Below, one piece after another: positions 23,501-35,500 of a stretch of 64,000 nt of DNA. Each line of letters opens with the position of its first letter. The stretch's first letter is position 1. The position numbers were made by a program, and so were the translations under genes. This stretch comes from Galbula dea (Eukaryota > Chordata > Aves > Piciformes > Galbulidae): contig VWZX01009072.1 of the NCBI GenBank assembly GCA_013399015.1, forward strand, positions 1,984,001 to 2,048,000, read 5' to 3'. A model generated the notes under the pieces. The model had not been told where the DNA came from. It worked only from the letters and a program-made list of their open reading frames with translations, and searched no databases.

Positions 23501-26500
23501 CTTACAGTGGGAGTGACTTTTTCCCTTTGGTCTTGTCTTGCAGTCTACCAACTGCTGCGAGGAGACTGAGACAAAAAGGTTGTTGAGTTCCTCAGCCTTC
23601 TCCTTGTCTGCTGTTACCAGCTCACCGCTCTTGCTCATCGGGGTGGGGGGGGGGCATGGTTTCTTTGACCTTCCTTTTCTGGCTTCACACAGAAGTCCTT
23701 CTTATTGTTCTATTATTTGCATTCCTTGCCAAGCTGAGTTTCAGCTGCATTTTGGCCTTCCTGATCTCGCTACATGACCAGGCAGCGCATCTATACACTG
23801 CTTCCCAGGATACCTGTCCCTGCTTCCACTGCCTGTGCATTTCCTTCTTGCCCTTTAGTTTAACCAGCAGGTCTGAACTCATCCCTTCCTTGCCCAATTT
23901 CTTACACCTGGGGATCAAGAGCTCTTGCATTTTATGGAAAGCATCCTTAAAGGCCTGCCAGCTTTGTTCTGCTCCCTTATCCCTGAGGACTGCTTCCCAG
24001 GGGGTCTTGTTGACTAATTCCATGTAGAGCTGCAATTTTGCTTTCCTAAAATTCATGATCTTTACTACACTCCTTGTCTGACCAACATCCCTCACGACTG
24101 TGAGCTCTACCAACACATGACCACTGCAGCCCATGCTGTCTCCGATCTTGACATCACCGATGAGTTCATTTGCATTGGTGATCACCAGGTCTAGGATCGC
24201 ATTCCCTCTGGTAGTGCTATCTATTACCTGGCTTAAGAAGTTATCATCAATACACTCTAGGAGTCTCCTGGATTGTCTACAGCATGCCACGCTATTTTCC
24301 AGCGTATGTCGGGGTAGTTGGGAGTCCCCCAGCAGGATGAGAGCCTGTGAGTGCAAAGCTGCCTGTAGCTGGAGTTAAGAAGGCTTTGTCAGTAGACTTC
24401 CCTTGATCAGGTGGCCTGTAGTAGACACCAACCACAAGGTTCCCTATATTGCCTCAGTCTCTGATTCTTACCCACAAGCTTTCGATCTGCTTGTGACTAG
24501 TATTGAGAAACAGCTCTTCACGCTATCCATTTCTTGACACAAAGCGCAATGCCTCCACCCCTCCTTTCTCCCGTCTCTTCTCAACAGCCTGCAGACACTG
24601 ACAGTCACACTCCAGTCATGGCATTCATCCCACCAAGCTGCAGTAATGGCAACTAGACCGTAACTTTCTAGCAGCACAGTAGCTTCCAGCTCCTCCTGTT
24701 TGCTACTTGTGCTGCATGCATTGGTGTAAAGTTATACAAATATAAAGTCTTGGAAGTGTTCTGACATACTGCGGAAAAGTCTCCATTTAATATTTCTTCT
24801 GTACTTTAGATTTCCATAGTGGTTTCAAATGACTGAGATACCTGTCCTGCAGTAAGTATTTCTACATATTTAGCAGAGTTTACAAGAAAGCTAGAACCTT
24901 ATAAAGGCAAAAGTTCAAACTTATAAAAAGCTGACCTTCCTTCTTTTCAATTCTTTATCAATCATCATCAATAGAGTGTTACATAAATGTTTTGTGTGTA
25001 TGTGTGTGTGTTCTCAATACTTACTTTGCCTCAGTAGTTTTGCTAGCTTTCTCCATGTTTTTCAAGCTCTCAGGTGACCGAAGCTGAAATCGACAGCTGT
25101 CATTCATATTCCAAACAGATTCCATTAACACACCCACTTTAGGAATTCCAGCACTGATTGAAAAAGCAACTGCTCCAGCATGATAGAGGGGGTTATTTCT
25201 TAAACACACCTACAGACAAAAATATTTATGAGAACAATGTATCAAGAGAAATCACATATGCATGCATTTTCTTGGTGACACAGTCATCATAAAAGAAGAA
25301 AACATATGGAACTAGATGAAGAGGAAAGTCACCACAATGTACAATCACTTTGCTAGGAAAAAAAAGGCTGTTGTGCAATTCACAGCTGAAAGCAACAGCT
25401 TTAGCAGTGCAACTGTTTAATATATAGTATTTTGATGCTCAACCACAAAAGGAATAATTCATCCAATAATAAATGCTCATCCCAGAGCTGATTAGAATGG
25501 ATTAGGAACCAAACGAAATACACTTCCTGTGAAGGAGCCATTTTGTCTCATACTGATTCTAACACTAATCACAAAAAGAATCCTACACCTCTGTATAAGC
25601 TATTAACCTTTTTGATAAAGGTTTCAAACCAAAAGCCTATCCTGCTGAATAAACAAACCAAATTCAGACTCTTAACATTGCAAAGATGCATGCTCTACTG
25701 GAAATTATATTTCTATAATTAGTTTCTCTCAAAATACAGAATCAGTATATAAGTTAAAGTAGAAGTACTTTGTATGAGTACAGCTTGTTCCTCCAAGTCT
25801 GAAGTAATAATCATACTTGTAAAACAATAACACATTAACAGGACACATCAATTTAGGGACATATAATTAAAACATACAATTTCAATCCCATATTATTGAT
25901 ACAGCCTTTGTGCATAACAAGAATAGAACCTAATTTGGTTAGGTTTGTGTTTTTTAAGAGTAGGCTGTAAGGTCATCACATAGAACTGTAAAAAATGCCA
26001 CTTGTGACAGCTGCACTTGCCTGGGTTCCCACAGTTATGTTTGGCATAGAGGAGATACCAGCACTAGACTTCGGCTTTTTATTTTTTGCTCTGGCCTTTT
26101 CTAGCATTTTCTTCCTTTGGCTGAAGGGAACCACACCCCTGTGGAAAAATGCAAATTATTGTTTTTAAAAAGCTATTAAAGAAATGCTTTGTTAGAAATT
26201 TTGAACAGTTCATTCCTTCTGCTTAAGGTATTCACAATCAAACATGCAAGTCTCCGTGCCACCTTCTCCAAAATCTCAAAGCACCATAGAAATGGCATAT
26301 TTTTCTATATTCATCACAGTTATCCAAAGTCATCTCAACTGGTCAATTTATTACATGAGTATTAGAGAAAGCACATAAGATATGACACTGCCAAATGGCT
26401 TTCCTTCCACTCCAAAATGATGCAAGACCTCTGTCACAGATGACACGTTCCTGTCCTGGTTTGGGCTAGAACAGAACTAATTCTGTTCAGTGATTTTACT

Positions 26501-29500
26501 TTTCAGTTAAAGCTCCTCTGAGAAACTGCACTTTCTGAAGCTAACATGTTTTTGCAGACACTGCCTGCTTCTAGCAGTGATAAGACCTAATGCAAAGCAA
26601 GATCACTGCCAAACTGGGTTTGGTTGGTTGGTTTTTTAAAGATACACTTTTTATTTAAAATATTCTTACTAACAACTTGATAACTAACATTTCATTCTAC
26701 AGTGTTTAAAAGCATTACACTGTAACAACAAGCTTCAGAGGGGGCATCTGACATTATATCTCGCTTGTTCAAGATTGAGACCACAAACTAACAGATGACA
26801 TTTTCTAACACAGCCTGACAGAAGAGTGTGGACCTCATACATGGTTAAGTTTATTGAATATTTATAACCTGAAAAAGGCCCGAAAGGCATAAGTAGGTTA
26901 TTCTCTGATACTGGGTAATACTGATTTATCTGAATGCTAAAGCATTTACACACTACTCCTAAAAGAATAACCTTGTTCTCTTTAAGATGTTATAAATGGA
27001 TCCAGTATCTTTAGGCATTAAAGAGAATAATAAATATACTTTACAAGGGAACTTAAGCTTGAGAGCAGAGTTACAGAACTCAAAACCACTATGGTTCAGC
27101 AGTTTTGCAATGCATCTCCAAGCTAAGGACATGAAGATGGCCAGTGGATGTACACTGTTGTACAACACCACAGTATTTACTTACCACCAATACAAGTTGT
27201 TTTCTAGCTGAGCACACGTGTAAAGAGCACAACAGTGTAAAGAAACAATTCGTTCTCCCTGAAGCTCCGAGTACGTCTGGGCAGTGTGTTCTAATTTAGA
27301 AGCTACGGAGCTTAAAGTTTCATCTACCCACGTGGCAACCTAAAGGAAGAATGGTACAGACAAGGTAGGAGAAGAAAAAAAGAGATGCACCTTAGTTGCA
27401 CCATTAATCTAATATTTACTGGTTTGAAAGTGAAAAACAAACAAAAACACCCAAACAAACAAACAAAAATTATTCCCTTTGGGATTCATTCCCTACTACC
27501 TTTTCTTTACCCAGAAAAGAGTTTTTCAGGATTTTTTTCCCCCATCTATTTTCATTCCCCAACAATTGTAAAAAAAAAAAAAACAAAAAAAAACAAACCA
27601 AACCAAAAACCCCAAACAAAAAACAAACCCCAAACAACCAAACCAACATCAAACAAACCAACCTCCCCCCCAAGAAAAACCCCCATGACTCAAACTTCAA
27701 TAAGTTCATATACTTTACCAAATCAGTTTCATGTTTAGTATTAACTGGGCAGAAAAGCACATTTAGGTAACTTACTTTACAGCACTGAAAGCTTCACTGT
27801 CCCTAGTTTTTCCAAAAAACGTATACAGAAAATTAACAAGTTTTCCTATTCTTAAAACCAGTGTCAGTCTCTACTGTAACAGCAAGGTAAAGCAGGTATC
27901 TTTTCATTGTTTCAGCTGTAAATCTGCCAGATAGGGGTTTTGTTAACCTTCTTGCATTTTTACAAAACATCAGTTGGGTTTCTATTTTGTTTTTATATCT
28001 GCATAGAGGAACATAATTGGATTGAATGAACTAATTATGTTCTACTACTGAAGAATCAACTTCTTCAATATACTTTAATATACTGCAAATAACTGACAAA
28101 ACAGCTTTGACAAACTCAGCAACCAAAACACATCTCATACCTTGTTGTTTTCAGTGGCAACAGTTGCTCTAATACTATTTGCAGAAAGAAGTACTATCTT
28201 TTCATTGGTTAATCCCAAGAACATGGCTCGTGGATGATGTAATGAAGGATTCTTTGGAAACAGAAAAGTATTTTAGATAATCAAAGCATCTGCATCATTC
28301 TAAAGGTAAGCAATTAAAGATGTTTAATACCTGTGCATTTCTGTAAGGCTCTGATTCACTCCACTTCCACTGGTAGAGTTCTCCCTTACTGCTAACAGCC
28401 ACGAGCTCAGAATACAGAGCTCCGATAGAAATAAACTTTGTTCCATCCTACAAATACAGAAATAAGAAGTCTAAGGCAGCAATATTATAAATACATATAG
28501 AAATGCAAAAAACTGGACTTGTAACTGCTTTTTTCAGAGTTCCCACAAATGTTGAACTTAAAGATATATCTAGTTTGTCTCAAGCTCAGCATGCCCACAA
28601 ACACACACACACACACAAAACGCATTATTGCATTATTGCTTCTGAGAGACTCAGGAAAGAAAGAAAGAGATATTATTTTCCTTAAGTTTAGCAATAACAT
28701 GTACATGGCATTTAACTTGGACAGTTTATTAAGAGCTTCCACAACATTGCTCATAAAATTAAAGATACGAAGATTTCTTGACATCTGACATCTAGAAAAA
28801 CTTTCCCCCTCTAAAATTCTGGCTTATAAATATGCCTATTCTGAGAAAGAACTGACATCAGAATCTACTGTAGTCTACTGAGATGCATCTCTACTTCATC
28901 AGCATATGATGAATCTCTAGAAGTTATCAGGCCTAGTGTCTCCAAGTTAAGTATGGAAAGCAACTAATCTTTTCTCTGAGACAGTAGCATTATGACTTTT
29001 AATCTTGCTAATGTTTTACTACTTTTTATAAACAGTTTTAACCAGCAGCTCAACACTGAAGAGATGTGCTAGTCAAAATTTTTCTCTGCCTTCTATCGAA
29101 GTATTAGTAGCTGTGATTTAAATTCTACAGGATCAACAGTACACACACCTCCATGAGCCCACCACAAAGATGGACAAATGACATGACAGCTCTGGTTCTG
29201 TAACCTGAGTCTTATGTGTTCAGCTACAAATTCTACCTTCAGACAACAGAAAATACATAATAGAATATGATGTAGATTGCTGACAAAATCTTAACATCTC
29301 AATAGCTAAACAGAATATACCCACTTGAACAAACTAAAGGATCAGCCTGCACCTAACTACAGTCTAGAAGGGGAAAAAAAATCCACATGTGCCATACAGA
29401 GTGGTTCTGATACACAGGGCATAATGTTGATACATGGCAGTGTAGACCAATAGTTAAAGTGTTGGACTGCAGTACTACCACAGAAGAACTCATTCATTAA

Positions 29501-32500
29501 CTTAAATTCTTGAGCTGTTGATTTCACTTACTCGGTAGAGAAAACCCAGTACCTATGCAACACGTCACAACACTATTTCAAACTGTGGGTGAAACTGATG
29601 CATTTGGCCACACTATCAGCTTTCCAAAAGTTTCATCCATTCCTCTCCTTTCCAACCTTCAAAATGGAAGAAACACCTGAACTGGCCTCTCAGCTAAATC
29701 ATCACCCTCAGGATTCACCTTGAAGAGCTTCTGTTGGAAAATATCATCAACAAAACTTCAGAGTGAGGCTATGGCAAGAAAGATGCAAAACAAGTTCTTA
29801 ACAGATGCTGAGCTGAAGAACAGGGTGAAAAGTTTAACTGCATTTGTATAGATGAAAGGCCTTTCCAGTAAGACACCTTCGTTTAAGTGGAAACTGGGGT
29901 TTTTATATGAGTGCACATGCTAACAGGTATCTTGGAAGACGTTCAGTATATTCAAATTGAACAAGCATGCAATTAGCTATAATAGCAAGTTAATTCCATA
30001 ACGGACGGCCAATAAAGATTGCAAAAGTTGTCTTAGGGTAGGATCTGCTGAGTTTACAAATAACAAAAAGATCCCATCCAGGAAAAAAACCCATCCTTAC
30101 TTTGTAACTAATTTTCAGGGCCAGAGAGAAGTATGGGATTAACAAAAAAACATTCCTTAAGAAGCAAAAACCCAGAACAAAACAAAAACCACAACAGTAA
30201 TAATGGCCATAATAACACTACCAACACACAGAAGTGGAAATAAAAAAGTTAGTATTCGAAATATAAACTACATTTATTCTTTGATGCTAAAACCCCTAAA
30301 ACCTCTCCCTACCCAACCTAGATGACTCTCTCATTCTACCATTGCTACAAAGCAAGGGGGGGAAAAAGCTGCCAATTTTCACTGAGACAGAAGTTCAATG
30401 TTACTGGCTGAAAAAAACCCCACAATTACACTCTAGACATAACAGGTATGGTTAAGAGAGCAACCATTAGACATTCTTTTTAGGTATCTTCATTTCTCAG
30501 CTTGGATGACCAAACGAAGATCATAGCAGCTAAAGGTGAGCTGCTGTAAGCAGGAATAAGGCTCTAAGTTCACCTCCCTCATAAAGCTCTCTATATTTAG
30601 TCTGAAAGTTAAAAACAGAGACATAGAAAAAGAAAGTGTGACATTAAACTAGCAACCACTGCAGACAGACAGAAATGGAAACACTAGAAAGACACTTCCA
30701 GTCCATAAAATTTGGTCTAATAAAGATAACCACTTCCATCCCCGGGAAGTGTTTTTATTGTTTGGTAGGTTTGAGGTTTTGTTGTTTTTTTAAAGTCATT
30801 TCTCTAAGAATCTGTGCAATTTATAATGAAAATTACTGCAGATAGCAATAAATATTTCATATTTATTTATTTATTCATATAAATCATTCTTATATCTCAC
30901 GTGGGAGTTATTCTTTGCCTTGAAACTGGAATTAGGGTTACAAAAATCAACTAATCAAAGCCAAAGAGATTCTGAAGGAGCAACCAATGCTCATTTAAGT
31001 TATTGGTCAATCCAAAAGACAACTGTAAATAAATGTCAGCTTTCACTGTTGTTGCTTAAAAGCCTGATCCACTCAAACTAAAAGCATCTCTGGGAATAGT
31101 AATGCTAAGCATAAAAAAAGGTTTCCTCAATGAAGGGTAGTTTAAACTGTTTCATGACTTTCCTATTCCTATTAAATGTTTTGACCTTCTAACTTGAAGA
31201 AGAAAAATAAGAAAAAACCCAAACATTACAATCTACAGTAGAGCCTACAAAACACATGGAGAAGAAAATTAAAACAGTAACAACAGAAGGACAGCTATAA
31301 GGGTGTAACTAGTTATTTATGATTTTCCTAAATGCATAATAAAGAGTATGCTTTCTTACATTATCTCACAGAAACTGAGATGTGATATTCAATAAGGAAA
31401 CACAGAATATTTATCTGGAAAAAAATGAACAGATCTATTACACAGCATGCAAATAAAATAGTAAAAAAAAATTCAATACCTTATCTGGCCACCACTGCAA
31501 GTCTTCCCCTAAGGAAACAGGGCTTTGAACAGGTGTATTCTTCTTGTCCAGGTTTGGTTCCCCTTCCTTACTTGTAGAGCCTCTTTCGTTATCAAATGAG
31601 GCTCCATCAAGCCACCTTCGTTCACGCAAACGTAAAACGGACTCACGTTCACGCAACAGCTCAGAGTCTCTCTCTAAGGGAAGAAGGAGAACTGGTATGC
31701 AATTGGGTCACACCAGTGGGATAAAAGTAAGCCACTCTCTAGTAAAGACCCTTCAGGATGCAACTAACAGCAGTTAAATCTACTCACAAAGATTAAAAAT
31801 AAAGTCCTGACATGCAACATTCAACAGATTAACCCTTTCAAAGCATATGTACTTCAGCATTACTAAACATATTAAAAAGTTAGCAATAAAGGACTCTTAC
31901 ACTTTCAAACATTATTAAAATTGCTAAAGCATTTTCATTTGCATCAGAAGCCAAATATATTAAACGTTGCAATTGAAAGTTTTAATAGTACAATATGCAG
32001 AGTCTTCCACTATTGTTTTACCAATGTAGTAACAACCACCTCAGTCTACACAGTCTGTTAGATATCTTTACGCAAACCAGAGTATTTATTAGAGAGTTTC
32101 ATAACAACTTTCCCAAAAAACTGATTTGAAAAGGTTAAAGAAAGCAAGCATTAAAAAAACCTCTCATAAATATGTTTGATAATCCAACCCCTTTTGTTTA
32201 AAGCAATATTCCATAGGACTGGATTTAATAAATTAAAGTGCATCTGTTTTGAGTAGATCAAATGAAAACTTTTTAAGAGTCAGACAACTTTTAAAAGGAT
32301 CCTTGTAGGAAAATGTTCCTTACCAAAATGCTTCCCCTCCAATTGGCCTACAAACTGTCTAAAGCCAGTACTCTGCAGTTCGCTCATGCAGATAAATTTT
32401 TTAAATCAGGTAATCAAACTAACTTTCCAAGATTCAACTATGCATGGAAAATAAGGATTATAAAATTCGTGGTAACGTCTTACATAGAATAACCTTAGGA

Positions 32501-35500
32501 AAGGAAAAAGAAGGAGGAATTTAGAAGGAGTTATGTGAGATGCTGAAGAGTTGCACATGCACATAATGCATTTAACCTACTAAGCACTTATGCTCACAAA
32601 AATCAACTGGAATTACATGTATGAGATGATCACATTATTATATCATAGTTTCAACAAATTATGTCAAGTCTTGGGTCTTTTGCTGTATTAGACAAATGGG
32701 AAAGTTTTTACGTAAGTCAAACACAACAGCTTGTCTTACAGACACACTTCATCAAGTACTGTACTTATCTCTAGCAAACATCACAGTGACCCCCACTAAT
32801 AATTTTGTAACAGGAACTTACATGTTCAGCAATGAATATACTAAAACATGCTCATGAAAGGCAACAAAACTGTACTAAACAAACAATCACAGCAGAGGTT
32901 GGATTAACAGTTTGGAAATAATCTAGGCATTTGCGCAACAGCTTCAAAGAGACAGAAAATTGCTGCATGGACTGTTAAAAATCTTTTAAGTGTAATATGC
33001 CTTAAAAGAAAAAAGTAAAATGCTTTAACACTGCTTAAGGAGTTTTTTTCTCTCATCTGCCAATAGTTCTCTTTATCTATAAAAATGCTATCACAAAAAT
33101 AAAATTTAGGGGTTTTTTTTTCTCCCTCCTTAGTATCTAAAGTTCCTCATTCCATAAAGGTAACCTCTGTCATGGAAAAATTAAGGAAATGTGAAGAACA
33201 GTGAATAAAGAGCAACTCAAAATAAAAAGGGGGGGAGTGGGAGGTGGAAGGGAAATTAAGAATGCTGCATGTCATTAATTGTTACTCATTTTTGAGCGAT
33301 CAAATCAATTTGTAATTCAAGCTATGTATTAGTAGGTACTTAGACTAGCTTAAAACAAACTTGTCATGCAAAAATTTTATAACCCCTTGCAACACCAATG
33401 ATCAACAATTAGATTTAAAATATGATTATGAAGGTTCTTGCAGAACTTACCTGCTAATAATCAGACTTCATTAATAATTTTGATAATGAGAAGCAGTCTA
33501 TTTGTCCACTCTGTCTGACAATATATCACAGTCTACTTTCGTATTAAATCAGAATCTAAACCACCAGTGTCTACTATCACTAGCTTTTTCCACAGCAAAC
33601 TACTTATTACAAAGAAAAAAGGTGCAAAATTACCTCTGGATGAGCCTAGCCTGGAAAGTGATGAGCGCCGAAAGGATGGATAACCAAAGTAACTAATATC
33701 TTCTGAAAACATAGCATCAGCATCAATAATGACACTTGGGTGAGCAGAATGTATGTCAGCATCCAGAAGAGACATAAGATCCTCTATAAGAGGAGACAAG
33801 GGTCTTAAGTGAATAATCAGCTACTTAAAACATCACCTAGAGAGACCATCAACTAAACAAATATCAAAACAAAAAAATCCTACCTATTAATTGAATTTCT
33901 GCTCTTCAGATTCACCAGTGCAAACTCATGTGCCTCCTATGCAACCACATTTGCAATCAAGCTTGGCGAACTAGTGAACGAAACCAGTTTCCCTACAAGA
34001 ACTGCTGTCACTTACCTAACCACATTTCTCAAACAAGACTTGCCCAAAACACATTATTCTGTAACCCAGAAATTCAAACTTTAGCCTATCACTTGGAAGA
34101 ACAAAGCACTAGGATAAGACAGATACATATACATACATGTGCACACACACTCATGCACATAACACAGAACTCCAAAGATGACCCAGCATATAGGGAGGAC
34201 AGAACTGATGGTGAAAGCTGGCCCTCACAAAGCCATGTCTTTGATGTCAAAGTCTCTATGTTCCTCCATGAAGAATGATGTACTTGTTTAATTCACAGGC
34301 TAGTAGCTTGCAGCTTTCAGTACAAAGCTTTAAACAGTAGCTACGTTAAGAACAACAAGACACCTAGAAAAAGCACCATTTTTAATACCATGCAGTTAAT
34401 AAAAATCAACCAAAACGATTAACTTAAACCTGTGGCTGCCCTAGCTTCTATGTCAGAAAACTTGAGCTCCTCTGAACTATTGTTCATCGTTAAAATATAA
34501 ACCAATTTTCTTCCTTTTACTTAAATGTAGCCGCCATCCATGCACAAAAGAGACTACTGAAAATTCATGTGATTTATTGAAATTGACAACTAAATCTGAC
34601 TACCATCTTGCTGCTACAGAAAGACAGTCCTACTTCCTTCCTTCATCCCTCTGGTAGGCATCTTCTTTGGGGCAAGGTGGGATTTCTAAATCTACAAGTA
34701 GTGCATTCAACTGGCTTGAAACAACACATTCTAGGGTACAGAAGTAAGGTGGGAAGCACTCTTCAGACTGACTTCACTGGGTAGTCAAACACAGTCCCAA
34801 AGGTGGTGCCTCACCCACATGCCGCAAGCTGATGCGATGCTACTGTTGCCAAAGGAGACAGATTTTCCCCTTCCCCAACTTTCAAGCAAATCTGACCCCC
34901 CAAAACAAAAAACAGGCTCCCCATATTAGGCTTCAGCTACCCATACAGGCACACAAACCTCATCACCATGCAAGGGAATGTCAGGATACCTCCTTCTGAC
35001 AGCAGAACAACCTCATTTGCTCAAACCACTCATGAAGCTAACATGAGGCTACAGACAGAGTCCCTACAGAAAACAGAGAAGTAGCACATACAATTTCAAC
35101 ACATCCAGTTCTTGGCCTCTATGTCTCACAGTAAGCATAAAACAAAATAGTGGCTAGAAATCAAGGTTAAATAAAAGCATCCTTAACAGTAGGAACTGAT
35201 TATTAACGGTTGGGGGTGAGGGGGGGGCAGGGGGGAAGGGAGGATGAGGAGACAAAACAGAGGGCATCCAAAGACTAAAAAGGGACCAGAAGTTCACACT
35301 TACAGTCAGTATTAACTCTCTCAACCATTCCACATCCTGATATTGAAAGCACTGGACACTGCGTATCAGAATATTCATACTTAAATTTCTACACTCTCAT
35401 CTCCAGAAAATGTAACACATACTAACTACGACCACTTTTCCCCAGAAAAACAGTGCTGTAACTAGTGAAGGCTGTGGATTTGAAAGCAAACAAGACCTGC

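Larger units (their letters stand above)
28448..31479 (-). other. Intron w8/w9
   Basis: 3,032 nt. It holds a (CA)n run at 28601-28617 and a possible tRNA-derived SINE near 29432-29560. No gene. Confidence 0.75.

Noticed and set aside
22196..24027. Plus-strand open frames of 120-180 codons (22196-22654, 22555-23103, 23656-24027)
   Set aside because: They are antisense shadows of the CR1 reverse transcriptase and endonuclease frames.
27385..27760. Open frames of 96-117 codons on both strands
   Set aside because: They are low-complexity translations of the A/C-rich tract (Lys/Pro/Asn/Thr or Phe/Gly/Leu).
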